Below, piece by piece: positions 44,571-56,004 of a stretch of 56,398 nucleotides of DNA. Position 1 is the stretch's first letter, and every line of letters begins with the position of its first letter. Both the position numbers and the translations under genes were made by a program. The notes below the pieces were generated by a model that saw nothing but the letters and a program-made list of their open reading frames with translations, ran no database searches and was not told the origin of the DNA. Source of the stretch: Gemmatimonadota bacterium (GTDB taxonomy: Bacteria > Gemmatimonadota > Gemmatimonadetes > Gemmatimonadales > Gemmatimonadaceae); assembly GCA_016194585.1 (NCBI GenBank), contig JACQBG010000003.1, positions 1-56,398 on the forward strand. Direction: 5' to 3'.

Positions 44571-45692
44571 TCAACGGCCGAAGAACGAGCGCACGCCGGC
44601 GACGACTTCGTCGAGCTGCGCGGGGGTGAGTTCGGGATAGATCGGCAGCGAGATCACCTCGTGCGCGGCGCGCTCCGACTCCGGGCAGCTCCCCTCCTGG
44701 TAGCCCAGGTACTTGAAGCAGGGCTGGAGGTGCAGCGGGAGCGGGTAGTACACGGAGTGGCCGATCCCCAGCTTCGCGAGGTGCGCCTTGAGCTCGTCGC
44801 GGCGCGGCACGCGCAGCGTGTACTGGTTGAAGATGCTCTCGTTCTCGGGGTCGATGTACGGCGTCCTGACGTCGGCGAGGTCGGCGAGGTCGGCGAACGC
44901 GGCGTCGTAGAAGGCGGCGTTCGACCGGCGCTTGGCGCTCCACTCGGCGAGGAACGGCAGCTTCGCGACGAGCGCCGCCGCCTGCAGGGCGTCGAGCCGC
45001 GAGTTGTAGCCGACTTCCTCGTGCAGGTAGGTCGTGAGCCCGCCGTGCACGCGCAGGCGCTTGAGGCGCGTCGCCAGCGCGTCGTCCTGCGTCACCATCA
45101 TGCCGCCGTCGCCGTAGCCGCCCAGGTTCTTCGACGGGAAGAACGAGAAGGTGCCGATCGTCGCCGTCTCGCCGGCCATCGTCCACGTCCCGCCGATCCT
45201 GCGGCGCGCGCCGATCGTCTGCGCGGCGTCCTCGATGATCGGCATCGTCGGGAGCAGCCGGCGGATCTCCTCGACCGGCGCGATCTGGCCGAACAGGTCC
45301 ACCGGCATCACGGCCTTCGTCTTCGACGTGACGGCGTTCGCGACGAGTTCCGGCCGCACGTTGAACGTCCGGGGGTCGATGTCGACGAACACCGGTGTCG
45401 CGCCGACGTTGTGGATCGTCCCCGCGGTGGCGAAGAAGGTGAACGGCGTCGTCACGACCTCGTCGCCGCGCCCGATGTCGAGGGCGCGCAGGGCGAGGAG
45501 GAGCGCATCGGTGCCGCTCGCGCAGCCGATCGCGTGCTTGACGTGCGAGAGCGCGGCGACGTCGGCCTCGAGCTTGGCCACGGGCGCGCCGAGGATGAAG
45601 GCCTGGTCGTCGATGACCGGCATGAGCGCGGCGAGCACGGCGTCCTTGATGCGGGCGTGCTGGGCGCGCAGGTCGAGCAATGGGACTGACAT
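44571..45692 (-). CDS. wbpE: PLP-dependent sugar aminotransferase (WbpE type)
   Basis: This DegT/DnrJ/EryC1 family aminotransferase probably transfers an amino group from glutamate to C3 of the 3-keto sugar made by WbpB. The 373-residue protein shows GCASGTDALLLAL (57-69), PTMPIIEDAAQTIGA, the PLP lysine K188 in SFFPSKNLGGYGDGG, GYNSRLDALQAA and a C-terminal YYPLPLHLQPCF. The ATG at 45692 begins the family-typical VPLLDLRAQ; 36 extra upstream codons are not homologous to the family and are rejected. Confidence 0.93.
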   Translation of the reverse strand: MSVPLLDLRAQHARIKDAVLAALMPVIDDQAFILGAPVAKLEADVAALSHVKHAIGCASGTDALLLALRALDIGRGDEVVTTPFTFFATAGTIHNVGATPVFVDIDPRTFNVRPELVANAVTSKTKAVMPVDLFGQIAPVEEIRRLLPTMPIIEDAAQTIGARRRIGGTWTMAGETATIGTFSFFPSKNLGGYGDGGMMVTQDDALATRLKRLRVHGGLTTYLHEEVGYNSRLDALQAAALVAKLPFLAEWSAKRRSNAAFYDAAFADLADLADVRTPYIDPENESIFNQYTLRVPRRDELKAHLAKLGIGHSVYYPLPLHLQPCFKYLGYQEGSCPESERAAHEVISLPIYPELTPAQLDEVVAGVRSFFGR

Positions 45693-45836
45693 ATGGACGG
45701 GTGTCGAGAGTTCGGAGACGTCGGGACCTGCCGGCCCGGGCGCGGCCATGGCGCGCCGCCCGCCCGGTGGGGAACACCGCCTGGAGTCCCCCGGACACAA
45801 CTGTTAAAGCTCGCCGTCCGGCAGGGCGAAGTCAAC

Positions 45837-45873
45837 GAAAAACGGCGGGTTTCTCCTCGGAGAACCCCGCCGT
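45837..45873 (-). terminator. Rho-independent terminator after wbpB
   Basis: A 14-15-bp stem with one mismatch (45842-45856 against 45859-45873, ACGGCGGG pairing with CCCCGCCGT) is followed on the minus strand by TTTTT. It should end the gmd-rmd-carB-wbpD-wbpB transcript. A TTGACT box (45835-45830) follows and could start the wbpE operon, but no well-spaced -10 was found. Confidence 0.85.
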
Positions 45874-45914
45874 CACCCGGCTGGTCACTGGGGGCGCGCG
45901 CCGCGCCGCTCGCG

Positions 45915-46955
45915 CTACCCCTTGAGCGGGAGCGCCACCTCGGCCCCGGTGCGCGCCGACTCGTAGATCCCGAGGATCAGCTCGAGCGACTTCCGCCCGC
46001 CCCGCCCGTCGGTGTCGGCCTTGGCGTTGCCGCGGAGCACGGAGAGCACGTTGCGGTAATAGCCCTCGTGCCCGAAGCCGTAGACGTTCGGCGGGTTCGT
46101 TGCCGCAGTCTCGATCGCCTTGTCGTCGTCATCGTATTCCGAGAAGAGCCAGTGGTCGACGCGGTTCACCGCGGTGCCACCGATCTTCACGGTCCCCTTC
46201 TCGCCGAGGATCGTGATCGACCCTTCGAGGTTCTTCGGGTAGGTGAGCATCGACACCTCGATCGTGCCCAGCGCGCCGCTGCGGAACTTGAGGATGGCGA
46301 TGCCGCTGTCCTCGGCCTCGATGCGGCGGGCGAGCGTGGCCGTCTTCGCCATCACGCTCTCGACGGGGCCGACGAGCCACTGCACGAGGTCGACGTAGTG
46401 CGACGCCTGGTTCATGAAGGCGCCGCCATCGAACTCCCACGTGCCGCGCCACGGCGCCTGGTCGTAGTACTCCTGCGGGCGCGTCCAGCGCACGGTCGCG
46501 TTGGCCATGTAGATGCGGCCGAACCGTCCCTTGTCGACCGCCTTGCGCAGCAGCTGGATGGCGGGATTGAGGCGGTTCTGCTTCACGACGAACAGCTGCA
46601 CCCCGGCGTCGTCGCACCCCTTCACGAGCGCGTCAGCGCCGGCGAGCGAGATCGCCATGGGCTTCTCGCACACGACGTGCTTCCCCGCCCGCGCCGCCTG
46701 CTGGCCGTGCGCCGGATGGAGCCCGCTCGGCGTCGCGACCGTGACGATCTCGCAGGGCACCTCCTTCAGCATCCGCTCGTACGAGGTGAACCAGGGGACG
46801 CCGAGCTCCTCCCCTGCCGCTCGCGCGCGTTCCTCGACGACGTCGCACACGCCCGCCATGGAGAGGCCGTCGACCTTCGCGACCGCGTCGAAGTGGTGGC
46901 GGCTGATGCGGCCGCAGCCGACGAGCGCGATGCGGAATGAGGCGCCGGTGGTCAT
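45915..46955 (-). CDS. wbpB: Gfo/Idh/MocA sugar oxidoreductase (WbpB type)
   Basis: This NAD(P)-dependent oxidoreductase is expected to oxidise C3 of UDP-GlcNAcA. The 346-residue protein has a Rossmann start [16 protein letters not shown] (9-24), the family [12 protein letters not shown] with the conserved E-K-P (about 96-98), [19 protein letters not shown], and a C-terminal beta-sheet domain with [25 protein letters not shown]. The ATG at 46955 overlaps the wbpD stop by 4 nt. Family and context point to WbpB. Confidence 0.92.
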   Translation of the reverse strand: MTTGASFRIALVGCGRISRHHFDAVAKVDGLSMAGVCDVVEERARAAGEELGVPWFTSYERMLKEVPCEIVTVATPSGLHPAHGQQAARAGKHVVCEKPMAISLAGADALVKGCDDAGVQLFVVKQNRLNPAIQLLRKAVDKGRFGRIYMANATVRWTRPQEYYDQAPWRGTWEFDGGAFMNQASHYVDLVQWLVGPVESVMAKTATLARRIEAEDSGIAILKFRSGALGTIEVSMLTYPKNLEGSITILGEKGTVKIGGTAVNRVDHWLFSEYDDDDKAIETAATNPPNVYGFGHEGYYRNVLSVLRGNAKADTDGRGGRKSLELILGIYESARTGAEVALPLKG

Positions 46956-47539
46956 CGTTCCTCGTCGGTGATGCGGGCGACCTTCTCGCCCTTCTTGGAA
47001 TACGTCTTGCCGCACGCCGGGCAGGAGAGTTCCATCAGCCCGTCGTCGAGGCGCACGCCGCATTCGCAGATCCACCCCGAGATGCGCGCCGGCACGCCGA
47101 CGACGATCGCGTGCGCCGGCACGTCGCGGCTCACGACGGCCCCCGCCCCGACGAAGCAGTACTCGCCGAGCGTCGTGCCGCAGACGACCGTGGCGTTGGC
47201 GCCGATCGACGCGCCGCGGCGCACGAGCGTGCGCCGGTACTCGTCCTTGCGCGGCACGTGGCTGCGCGGGTTGATGACGTTGGTGAACACCATCGACGGA
47301 CCGCAGAACACGTCGTCCTCGAGCTCGACCCCCTCGTACACCGAGACGTTGTTCTGGATCTTCACGTTCGACCCGATCTTCGTGCCCCCCATCACCACCA
47401 CGTTCTGGCCGAGCGAGCACCGCGCGCCGATCACGGCGCCGGGCATCACGTGGCAGAAATGCCAGATCTTCGTGCCGGCGCCGATGACGGCGCCGTCGTC
47501 GACGTACGCCGACTCGTGGATGAAGGGGGCGTCGGTCAT
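46952..47539 (-). CDS. wbpD: N-acetyltransferase, left-handed beta-helix (WbpD type)
   Basis: This 195-residue hexapeptide-repeat acyltransferase probably acetylates the 3-amino group of the WbpE product. The repeat runs about 10-150 ([47 protein letters not shown] in adjacent coils), with the WbpD-like [12 protein letters not shown] loop. The C-terminal 40 residues add two cysteine pairs (CEC and CPAC) that look like a zinc ribbon. The ATG at 47539 overlaps the carB stop by 4 nt. Confidence 0.92.
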   Translation of the reverse strand: MTDAPFIHESAYVDDGAVIGAGTKIWHFCHVMPGAVIGARCSLGQNVVVMGGTKIGSNVKIQNNVSVYEGVELEDDVFCGPSMVFTNVINPRSHVPRKDEYRRTLVRRGASIGANATVVCGTTLGEYCFVGAGAVVSRDVPAHAIVVGVPARISGWICECGVRLDDGLMELSCPACGKTYSKKGEKVARITDEER

Positions 47540-50500
47540 CGGCGGATGCTCTCCTGCCATTCGTGGATGGACTTCACGCTCGCGGCGCGCGACTTGAGCG
47601 ACACGATCGCGTCGCAGGCGGCGTTCGCCGCGCTGAGCGTCGTCGTATAGGCGATGCGCTGGCCGATCGCCGCCTGCCGCAGCGAGTAATCGTCCTTCTG
47701 CGCCCGCTTGCCGAGCGGCGTGTTGATGAGCAACTGCACCTCGCCGTTCTTGATGAGGTCGATGCCGTTCGGACGGGCGACGCTGACCTTGTGCACGCGC
47801 TCGCTCGGCACCCCGCGCTCGCGAAGATAGTGCATCGTCCCCTCCGTGGCGACGAGCCGGAACCCCATCTCGTGGAAGCGGCGGGCGAGCCCCACGGCGG
47901 CGGGCTTGTCGTGGTCGTTCACCGTCACGAACACGGTGCCCTCGAGCGGGAGCCCGTTGCCGGCCGCGAGCTGCGCCTTGGCGAACGCCGTCCCGAAGCT
48001 GTCGGCGACCCCCATCACCTCGCCGGTCGACCGCATCTCGGGCCCGAGGATGGGGTCGAACTCGCGGAACTTCGTGAACGGGAACACCGCTTCCTTCACG
48101 GCGACGTAGGGCGCGATCACTTCCTTGGTGAACCCGAGGTCGTCGAGCGTCTCGCCGAGCATCACGCGCGCCGCGAACCCGGCGAGCGGCACGCCGATCG
48201 TCTTCGAGACGAACGGCACCGTGCGGCTGGCGCGCGGGTTCACCTCGATCACGTACACCGTGCCGTGCTTGATCGCGTACTGGACGTTGATGAGCCCCAC
48301 CACGCCGAGCGCCTTCGCGAACGCGACCGTGTGGTCGCGCATCACCTGCTGCTCCTTCGCGCCGATGAGGTACGGCGGGAGCACGCAGGCCGAGTCGCCG
48401 GAGTGGATGCCCGCGTCCTCGATGTGCTGCATCACGCCGCCGATCACGACGCGCGTGCCGTCGCTGATCGCGTCGACGTCGGCCTCGAACGCGTCCTCGA
48501 GGAACGAGTCGACGAGCACCGGCCGGTCCTCGCTCACCCGCACGGCGCGCGTGAAGTACTCGCGCAGGCTCGGCTCGTCGTACACGATCTCCATCGCGCG
48601 CCCGCCGAGCACGTAGCTCGGCCGCACGAGCACCGGATACCCGATGCGCCCGGCGATCTCGACGGCGCCGTCGACGCTCGTCGCCGTGCCGTTCGGCGGC
48701 TGCGCGATGCCGAGGTCGCGGGCGATCTGCTCGAAGCGCCGGCGGTCCTCCGCGGCGTCGATCGCATCGGGACTCGTGCCGAGGATCCGCACGCCAGCCG
48801 CCTCGAGCGGACGCGTCAGCTTGAGCGGCGTCTGCCCGCCCAGCTGCACGATCACCCCCACCGGCTGCTCGCGGTCGACGATCTCGAGCACGTGCTCGAG
48901 GGTCAGCGGCTCGAAGTAGAGCTTGTCGCTCGTGTCCCAGTCGGTGGAGACGGTCTCGGGGTTCGAGTTCACCATGATCGTCTCGTAGCCCTGCTCGCGC
49001 AGCGCGATCGCCGCCCGCACGCAGCAGTAGTCGAACTCGACCCCCTGCCCGATGCGGTTCGGCCCGCTGCCGAGGATGACCACCGACTTGCGTCCGCTGC
49101 GCGGCGCCTCGCTCTCGTCGTCGTACGTCGAGTAGAGGTAGGGCGTGCTCGACGGGAACTCGCCGGCGCAGGTGTCGACCATCTTGTAGACCGGGCGCAC
49201 CCCCTCTGCCCAGCGCCGCTCGCGCACCGCCTGCTCGGTCTCGCCGCGCAGCTTCGCGAGCTGCGCGTCGCCGAACCCCATCCGCTTCATGGCGCGCGTC
49301 GCCTCCGCGTCGACCGACGGCAGCGCGACGTACGCGCGCTCGGCCTCCACCAGCTCCCGCATCTGCTGCAGGAACCAGGGATCGACGGCGGTGATGCGGT
49401 GCAACTCCTCGATCGTCACCCCGGCGTCGAGCGCGCGCTTCATCTGGAAGATGCGCTCCGGCGTCGGCGTGGCCATCGCGTCGCGCAGCGTCTCCAGCGA
49501 CTCGTCGGCGAGGCGGTCGTCGATCGCGCGGTCGGCGGCGGTCCACCCGATGCGCCCGCTCTCGAGCGCGCGCAGCCCCTTCTGGAACGCCTCCTTGAAG
49601 GTGCGCCCGATGGCCATCGACTCGCCCACCGACTTCATCTGCGTGGTGAGCCCCGGGTTCGCCCCCGGGAATTTCTCGAATGCGAACCGCGGGCACTTCA
49701 CCACCACGTAGTCGAGCACCGGCTCGAAGCTCGCCGGCGTCGTCTTGGTGATGTCGTTGGGGAGTTCGTCGAGGCGGTACCCCACGGCTAGCTTCGTGCC
49801 GATGCGCGCGATCGCGAAGCCGGTGGCCTTCGACGCCAGCGCCGACGACCGCGACACGCGCGGGTTCATCTCGATCACGACCATGTCGCCGTTCGCCGGG
49901 TTGACGGCGAACTGGATGTTGCAGCCGCCGGCGTCGACGCCGATCTCGCGGATCACGGCGATCGCCGCGTCGCGCATCGTCTGGTACTCGCGGTCGGTGA
50001 GCGTCATCGCCGGCGCCACCGTGATCGAGTCGCCGGTGTGCACCCCCATCGGATCGATGTTCTCGATCGAGCAGACGATGACGACGTTGTCGTCCTTGTC
50101 GCGCATCACCTCGAGCTCGTACTCCTTCCAGCCGAGCAGCGACTTCTCGATGAGCACCTGCGAGATCGGGCTCTCCGAGAGGCCGCGGCGCACGATCGTC
50201 TCGAATTCCTCGCGGTTGTAGGCGATGCCGCCTCCCGTGCCGCCGAGCGTGAACGCCGGCCGGATGATCGACGGGAACCCCGTCCACTCGCCGATCGCCA
50301 GCGCCTCGTCGAACGTCGTCGCGATGCGCCCCTCGGGACAGGTGAGCCCGATCTTCGTCATCGCCTCGCCGAACAGCTTGCGGTCCTCGGCCACGGCGAT
50401 GGCGCGCGCGTTCGCGCCGATCAGCTCCACGCCGTACTTCGCGAGCACGCCCCGCTCGTGCAGCGCCATCGCGACGTTGAGCGCGGTCTGGCCGCCCATC

Positions 50501-50766
50501 GTCGGGAGGAGCGCGTCGGGCTTCTCGCGCTGGATGATGAGCTCGACGAACTCGGGCGTCACCGGCTCGATGTACGTGCGGTCGGCGATCTCGGGGTCGG
50601 TCATGATCGTCGCCGGATTGGAGTTGACGAGGATGACCTCGTACCCCTCCTCGCGCAGCGCCTTGGCCGCCTGGGTGCCGGAGTAGTCGAACTCGGCGCC
50701 CTGCCCGATGACGATGGGGCCGGAACCGATGAGCAGGATGCGATGGATGTCGTTACGACGCGGCAT
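47536..50766 (-). CDS. carB: Carbamoyl-phosphate synthase large subunit
   Basis: This enzyme makes carbamoyl phosphate for pyrimidine and arginine synthesis from bicarbonate, ATP and ammonia passed from CarA. The 1076-residue protein has two homologous ATP-grasp halves ([21 protein letters not shown] at about 10 and [20 protein letters not shown] at about 560), [29 protein letters not shown] and a C-terminal MGS-like allosteric domain (about 945-1076). It is embedded in the sugar operon: it overlaps rmd by 14 nt and wbpD by 4 nt. carA is not in the window. Confidence 0.97.
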   Translation of the reverse strand: MPRRNDIHRILLIGSGPIVIGQGAEFDYSGTQAAKALREEGYEVILVNSNPATIMTDPEIADRTYIEPVTPEFVELIIQREKPDALLPTMGGQTALNVAMALHERGVLAKYGVELIGANARAIAVAEDRKLFGEAMTKIGLTCPEGRIATTFDEALAIGEWTGFPSIIRPAFTLGGTGGGIAYNREEFETIVRRGLSESPISQVLIEKSLLGWKEYELEVMRDKDDNVVIVCSIENIDPMGVHTGDSITVAPAMTLTDREYQTMRDAAIAVIREIGVDAGGCNIQFAVNPANGDMVVIEMNPRVSRSSALASKATGFAIARIGTKLAVGYRLDELPNDITKTTPASFEPVLDYVVVKCPRFAFEKFPGANPGLTTQMKSVGESMAIGRTFKEAFQKGLRALESGRIGWTAADRAIDDRLADESLETLRDAMATPTPERIFQMKRALDAGVTIEELHRITAVDPWFLQQMRELVEAERAYVALPSVDAEATRAMKRMGFGDAQLAKLRGETEQAVRERRWAEGVRPVYKMVDTCAGEFPSSTPYLYSTYDDESEAPRSGRKSVVILGSGPNRIGQGVEFDYCCVRAAIALREQGYETIMVNSNPETVSTDWDTSDKLYFEPLTLEHVLEIVDREQPVGVIVQLGGQTPLKLTRPLEAAGVRILGTSPDAIDAAEDRRRFEQIARDLGIAQPPNGTATSVDGAVEIAGRIGYPVLVRPSYVLGGRAMEIVYDEPSLREYFTRAVRVSEDRPVLVDSFLEDAFEADVDAISDGTRVVIGGVMQHIEDAGIHSGDSACVLPPYLIGAKEQQVMRDHTVAFAKALGVVGLINVQYAIKHGTVYVIEVNPRASRTVPFVSKTIGVPLAGFAARVMLGETLDDLGFTKEVIAPYVAVKEAVFPFTKFREFDPILGPEMRSTGEVMGVADSFGTAFAKAQLAAGNGLPLEGTVFVTVNDHDKPAAVGLARRFHEMGFRLVATEGTMHYLRERGVPSERVHKVSVARPNGIDLIKNGEVQLLINTPLGKRAQKDDYSLRQAAIGQRIAYTTTLSAANAACDAIVSLKSRAASVKSIHEWQESIRR

Positions 50767-51718
50767 GGATCAGGTCGTGTATGATGTCGGCGCGGCTGCG
50801 CTGCGGCAGCCAGCCGGTATCGGCGCGGAGCTTGTCGTTGCGGCCGACGAGGAAGGGGACGTCGACGGCGCGGCGGAGCGCGGCGTCCGGCGCGAGCGCG
50901 GCGTCGGCGCCCACGGCGCGCAACACCTCGTGGGCGAGCGCCTCGACGGCGACGCCCTGGCCCGAGCAGACGTTGTACACCTCGCCGGCGAACCCCTGGT
51001 CGGCGAGCAGCGCGTAGGCGCGCACCACGTCCTCCACGTGCAGGAAGTCGCGCACCGTGTCGGTGTTGCCGATCGTGATCTCGCGCGCCTTCGTGCGCTT
51101 CGCGTCGAGCGCGCGCCGCACGAGCGCGGGGAGGAGGAACGCCTCGCGCTGCCCGCGACCGCTGTGGTTGAAGCTGCGCGTGCAGATCACCTGCGTGCCG
51201 TCCTCGCGGAACGCCTCGAGGCCGAACACTTCCTGCGCCATCTTCGTGGCCGCGTAGAAGTTGCGCGGCCGGCACTCCGCCTCCTCGGCGAGCGGCATGG
51301 CGTCGTGGTCGTGGCGCCCGTACTGCTCGGCGCTGCCGACGAGGAGCACCACCGGGTCGATCGTGCCCGCGGCCCGGAGCACGCGCACCTCGGCGAGCAG
51401 CGAGACGGCGGCGCCCACGTTCACCTGGATCGCCTGCCGAGGGTCGTCCGTCGCGTCGGGGACGAACGCCATCCCCGCGAGATGGAAGATGGCGTCGGGC
51501 GCCGCCGCGTCGAGCATCGCGCGGACCGTCGCGCGGTCGCTCACGTCGGCCGCGTGCCATGCCACGAGCGCGTGGTCCTCGGGGCTCAGGATGCCCGGGC
51601 CGGGGTCGCCGTCGAGCGACGCCCCGACGACCCGCCACCCCTGGCGCGCGAGTTCACGACAGAGCCACTGCCCGACGAAGCCGCCGGCACCGGTGACGAG
51701 CGCGCGCCGTGCCGTCAC
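50753..51718 (-). CDS. rmd: GDP-6-deoxy-D-mannose reductase (RMD type)
   Basis: This enzyme reduces GDP-4-keto-6-deoxymannose to GDP-D-rhamnose. The 321-residue SDR has [10 protein letters not shown] (10-19), [26 protein letters not shown], the catalytic NFYAATK and [11 protein letters not shown], then [16 protein letters not shown]. These segments resemble RMD more than GDP-fucose synthase. It begins with GTG 1 nt after the gmd stop, and gmd supplies its substrate. The 3' end overlaps carB by 14 nt. Confidence 0.87.
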   Translation of the reverse strand: MTARRALVTGAGGFVGQWLCRELARQGWRVVGASLDGDPGPGILSPEDHALVAWHAADVSDRATVRAMLDAAAPDAIFHLAGMAFVPDATDDPRQAIQVNVGAAVSLLAEVRVLRAAGTIDPVVLLVGSAEQYGRHDHDAMPLAEEAECRPRNFYAATKMAQEVFGLEAFREDGTQVICTRSFNHSGRGQREAFLLPALVRRALDAKRTKAREITIGNTDTVRDFLHVEDVVRAYALLADQGFAGEVYNVCSGQGVAVEALAHEVLRAVGADAALAPDAALRRAVDVPFLVGRNDKLRADTGWLPQRSRADIIHDLIHAAS

Positions 51719-51719
51719 G

Positions 51720-52769
<1,050 letters not shown>

Positions 52770-52795
52770 GCGACGCCGCGCCGGTCGCTGGCACG

Positions 52796-52821
52796 AAAAA
52801 GGGAGCCTCTCGGCTCCCTTT
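52796..52821 (-). terminator. Rho-independent terminator after rpmB
   Basis: AAAGGGAGCC (52798-52807) pairs perfectly with GGCTCCCTTT (52812-52821) around the loop TCTC, and the minus strand continues with T residues. It separates the ribosomal operon from gmd. Confidence 0.9.
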
Positions 52822-52845
52822 CGTTCGTTCACGCGGAGCGCGGGA

Positions 52846-53076
52846 TCACGCCCCGACGGCGGCCGCGGCGCCTCGGGGGGCGCGCTGCACCTTGCCCGCG
52901 TTCAGGCAGCGGGTGCAGACCTTGACCTTGACCGTCTTCCCCTCGCGGACGACGCGCACGACCTGGAGGTTCGGCTTCCAGGTGCGGCGGGTCTTGTTGT
53001 TCGCGTGGGATACGTTGTTGCCGAAGGTGACGCCCTTCTGGCACACGTAGCAGATGTTGCGGGCGATGGGTGCCAT
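52846..53076 (-). CDS. rpmB: 50S ribosomal protein L28
   Basis: L28 is a small protein of the large ribosomal subunit. The 76-residue protein has NICYVCQKG near the start and [11 protein letters not shown] near the end, so it is the zinc-binding form with two C-x2-C pairs, plus [21 protein letters not shown]. It lies 2 nt after rplQ. Following L17 in the alpha operon is not the most common place for rpmB. The tail [11 protein letters not shown] is a short extension. Confidence 0.95.
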   Translation of the reverse strand: MAPIARNICYVCQKGVTFGNNVSHANNKTRRTWKPNLQVVRVVREGKTVKVKVCTRCLNAGKVQRAPRGAAAAVGA

Positions 53077-53078
53077 GG

Positions 53079-53435
53079 TCAGCTCTCGATCAGTTCGATG
53101 CGCGCCATCTCGGCGCCGTCACCCTTGCGGTGACCGGTCTTGAGGATGCGCGTGTAGCCGCCGGCGCGCGTGGCGAACTTGGGGCCGAGCTCCTGGAAGA
53201 GCTTGTCGGCGGTCGCGCGCTTGGTGACGTGCTTGCCGGCGAGGCGGCGCGCGTGGAGCGTGCCGGTCTTGGCCTTGGTGATGAGCTTCTCGACGAAGGG
53301 CCGGAGCTCCTTCGCCTTCGCCTCGGTCGTCTCGATCGCGCCCTGCTCGATCAACGACGTGGCGAGGTTACGAATCAGGGCGAGCTTCTGCTCGCTCGTC
53401 CGGCGCAGTGACCGGCCAGCCTTGCGGTGCCGCAT
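53079..53435 (-). CDS. rplQ: 50S ribosomal protein L17
   Basis: L17 lies near the peptide exit tunnel of the large subunit. The 118-residue protein begins [20 protein letters not shown], the family signature, and continues [31 protein letters not shown] in adjacent helices. Its ATG directly follows the rpoA stop codon, the conserved rpoA-rplQ order. Confidence 0.98.
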   Translation of the reverse strand: MRHRKAGRSLRRTSEQKLALIRNLATSLIEQGAIETTEAKAKELRPFVEKLITKAKTGTLHARRLAGKHVTKRATADKLFQELGPKFATRAGGYTRILKTGHRKGDGAEMARIELIES

Positions 53436-54506
53436 TTATTCCTCGTTGACGTCGTCGGGGGCGGCGGCGACGGCTTCCTTCGGCGGCGTGCCCCAATCGA
53501 TCACGCGCACGCCGTCGCCGGTCTCGTCGAACCGCATCCCGAAGTTGAGCCCTTCGCGCTCGAGGAGATCGGCGATCTCCTGGAGCGACTTCTTCCCGAA
53601 ATTCCGCACGTCGTCGAACTGCTTGGTCGTCAGCTGGACGAGGTCGCCCATCGTGCGGATGCTGTGGTTCTTGAGCGAGTTCACCGACCGGACGCTCAGT
53701 TCGAGGTCGTCGATCGGCGTCTTGAACAGCGTCGCGAGACGCGCCGCGTCGGAGCCGTTGAACTCGCCGCCGGCCACGGGGGCCGCGCTGTGCGAGCCGA
53801 AGCCCACGAAGTACTGGAAGTGCGTCTGCGCGAGGGCGGCGGCGTAGCTGACCGCTTCCTCGGGGGTGACGGTGCCGTTCGTCTCGACCGTGAGGACGAG
53901 GCGGTCGTAGTCGGTGCGCTGGCCGACGCGCGTCTCGGTGACGACGAAGTTGACGCGCTTCACCGGCGAGTAGATCGAGTCGATGCGCACGAGGTCGACG
54001 GGGAGCGAGCGGTCGGCCGGGTGCTGCTCGGCCTCGACGTAGCCGCGTCCCTTGTTCACGTACAGTTCGACGGTGAAGTCCTTGTCGTCCTGGAGCGTGA
54101 AGAGGTGGTGCGCGGGGTCGATCACCTGCACGCCGCCCTGGGCCTCGATGGCGCCGGCCGTCACCACGCCAGCGCCGCGCACGTTGATGCGCAGGATCGC
54201 GTCCTCGACGTCCTCGTCGAGCGAGAGCGTGAGGCGCTTGAGGTTGCCGATGATCTGGTGCACGTCCTCGGCGACGCCCGGGATGGTCTGGTGCTCGTGC
54301 AGCACGCCATCGATGCGGAAGCCCCACACGGCGGAGCCGCGCAGCGACGACAGCAGCATGCGGCGCATGGCGTTGCCGAGCGTGTGGCCGAAGCCGCGCT
54401 CGAGCGGCTGGAGCCGGAACTCGGCGACGTTCGGGTTGTCCTCGCGCTTCGTCGCTTCGACGAGCTGCGGACGGACGAGCCCGCGAAGATCGATTGCTTG
54501 AACCAT
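53436..54506 (-). CDS. rpoA: RNA polymerase alpha subunit
   Basis: The alpha dimer nucleates RNA polymerase assembly and contacts activators and UP elements. The 356-residue protein has the N-terminal assembly domain (about 20-240, FRLQPLERGFGHTLGNAMRR, LHEHQTIPGVAEDV, SIYSPVKRVNFVVTETRVGQ) and the C-terminal DNA-contact domain (about 265-335, TPIDDLELSVRSVNSLKNH, NFGKKSLQEIADLL). It is slightly longer than the E. coli protein because of short N- and C-terminal extensions. A 104-bp gap with a REP-like palindrome separates it from rpsD. Confidence 0.98.
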   Translation of the reverse strand: MVQAIDLRGLVRPQLVEATKREDNPNVAEFRLQPLERGFGHTLGNAMRRMLLSSLRGSAVWGFRIDGVLHEHQTIPGVAEDVHQIIGNLKRLTLSLDEDVEDAILRINVRGAGVVTAGAIEAQGGVQVIDPAHHLFTLQDDKDFTVELYVNKGRGYVEAEQHPADRSLPVDLVRIDSIYSPVKRVNFVVTETRVGQRTDYDRLVLTVETNGTVTPEEAVSYAAALAQTHFQYFVGFGSHSAAPVAGGEFNGSDAARLATLFKTPIDDLELSVRSVNSLKNHSIRTMGDLVQLTTKQFDDVRNFGKKSLQEIADLLEREGLNFGMRFDETGDGVRVIDWGTPPKEAVAAAPDDVNEE

Positions 54507-54529
54507 GGCGAAAGAATCCTGGTGATGGT

Positions 54530-54555
54530 CAGGCCGCGCGTGGTGCGCGGCCTAC
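54530..54555 (-). repeat. REP-like palindrome headed by GTAG
   Basis: On the minus strand GTAG (54555-54552) leads into a 9-bp perfect stem (AGGCCGCGC, 54531-54539, with 54545-54553; 5-nt loop). It lies between rpsD and rpoA, within the operon. Confidence 0.6.
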
Positions 54556-54610
54556 GCCCTGCCCCGCCCCTGACGCGCGGCAGGCCCGTTGAGGGGTCAG
54601 GGCCCCGACC

Positions 54611-55243
54611 TTACTTCGAGTACAACTCGACGACGAGCTGTTCCTGCGCCGCGATCGGGATCGAGGCCCGCTGCGGGCGCTCGAGCATCCGGCCGCTGAA
54701 GGAACCCTTGTCGACGGCCAGCCAGCTCGGCGTCGCGCCGCGCGCGGCCTGCTCCAGCGCCGCCCCGACGATCGCCAACTCGCGCGACTTCTGGCGCATC
54801 CGGATCTCCTGCCCCGGCTGCACGTTGAAGCTCGGCACGTCGACCGTCTTGCCGTTGATCTCGACGTGACGGTGGCGGATGAGCTGGCGCGCCGCCTTGC
54901 GGCTCGCGGCGAAGCCCATGCGGTACACCATGTTGTCGAGCCGGCTCTCCAGCGCGGCGAGCAGGTTGTGACCGGTGATCCCGGGCAGCGCGCTCACCTT
55001 CTCGAACGTGTTGCGGAACTGCTTCTCGGAGACGCCGTAGATGCGCTTGATCTTCTGCTTCTCGCGCAGCTGCTTCGCGTACTCGCTCACCTTGCGGCGG
55101 CGCGCCGTGTTCTGGCCGTGCTGGCCCGGCGCGTACGGGCGGCGTTCCACCGGGCACTTCTCGGTGAAGCACTTGGTGCCCTTCAGGAACAGCTTCGTGC
55201 CCTCACGACGGCACTGGCGGCAGCTGGGTCCGGTATAACGCAT
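54611..55243 (-). CDS. rpsD: 30S ribosomal protein S4
   Basis: S4 is a primary 16S rRNA binder that starts 30S assembly. The 210-residue protein has four N-terminal cysteines (C9, C12, then two in LKGTKCFTEKC), the zinc-binding form, and an S4 RNA-binding domain (about 97-160, SRLDNMVYRMGFAASRKAARQ, VDVPSFNVQPGQEI). In E. coli S4 also represses its operon, but no equivalent site could be identified here. Confidence 0.98.
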   Translation of the reverse strand: MRYTGPSCRQCRREGTKLFLKGTKCFTEKCPVERRPYAPGQHGQNTARRRKVSEYAKQLREKQKIKRIYGVSEKQFRNTFEKVSALPGITGHNLLAALESRLDNMVYRMGFAASRKAARQLIRHRHVEINGKTVDVPSFNVQPGQEIRMRQKSRELAIVGAALEQAARGATPSWLAVDKGSFSGRMLERPQRASIPIAAQEQLVVELYSK

Positions 55244-55246
55244 GGC

Positions 55247-55624
55247 TCAGACCCTCCGGCGCTTGGGAGGACGGCAGCCGTTGTGCGGGATCGGCGTGAC
55301 GTCCTTGATGGACTTGACCTGCAGGCCGGCGGCGGCGAGCGCCTGGATCGCACTCTCACGGCCCGACCCGGGGCCCTGCACCTTCACGTGGACGCGGCGG
55401 ACACCGGCGGTCATCGCCTCGCGAGCGCACTGCTCGGCGGCGACGGTCGCGGCGAACGGCGTGGACTTCTTGGAGCCCTTGAAGCCCGCCTTGCCCGACG
55501 ACCCCCACGCCACGGCGTTGCCGTGCGCGTCGGTGATCGTGATCGTCGTGTTGTTGAACGTCGCGCTGACGTGGGCGATCCCTTCCGCCTCGACGACGCG
55601 CTTCGACTTCTTCCCGATAGCCAT
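55247..55624 (-). CDS. rpsK: 30S ribosomal protein S11
   Basis: S11 forms part of the 30S platform near the mRNA exit. The 125-residue protein has [38 protein letters not shown] and the closing [17 protein letters not shown]. It starts at the rpsM stop with a 1-nt overlap and precedes rpsD by 3 nt, the conserved S13-S11-S4 order. Confidence 0.98.
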   Translation of the reverse strand: MAIGKKSKRVVEAEGIAHVSATFNNTTITITDAHGNAVAWGSSGKAGFKGSKKSTPFAATVAAEQCAREAMTAGVRRVHVKVQGPGSGRESAIQALAAAGLQVKSIKDVTPIPHNGCRPPKRRRV

Positions 55625-56001
55625 TACTTGGTCACCTTCTTCTTGCCGGCGATCGCGCGGCGCGGTCCCTTCTTCGTGCGCGCGTTGGTGTGCGTGCGCT
55701 GCCCACGGACGGGAAGGCCGCGACGGTGGCGGATGCCACGGTACGACCCGATGTCCATGAGACGCTTGATGTTCATCGCGATCTCCGTGCGCAACGCACC
55801 TTCGACGCGATACGTCTTCTCGATCTCCTGACGCAGCTTGTTCACGTCGGAGTCGGTGAGGTCCTTCACCCGTTGGTCGGGGCTCACGCCCGCGGCCTCG
55901 AGGATCCGGCGGCTGGTCACGCGACCGATGCCGTAGATATAGGTGAGTCCGATCTCGACCCGCTTCTCGCGCGGGAGATCAACGCCAGCGATACGTGCCA
56001 T
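55624..56001 (-). CDS. rpsM: 30S ribosomal protein S13
   Basis: S13 sits in the 30S head and contacts the P-site tRNA and bridge B1. The 125-residue protein begins [20 protein letters not shown] and contains the helix-two-turn-helix region [36 protein letters not shown] and a lysine-rich tail. It follows rpmJ after 3 nt. Confidence 0.98.
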   Translation of the reverse strand: MARIAGVDLPREKRVEIGLTYIYGIGRVTSRRILEAAGVSPDQRVKDLTDSDVNKLRQEIEKTYRVEGALRTEIAMNIKRLMDIGSYRGIRHRRGLPVRGQRTHTNARTKKGPRRAIAGKKKVTK

Positions 56002-56004
56002 TCG

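Noticed and set aside
47540-50287. Apparent fusion of a long N-terminal region to WbpD
   Set aside because: The upstream part is an out-of-frame shadow of carB; WbpD starts at 47539 with an ATGA overlap.
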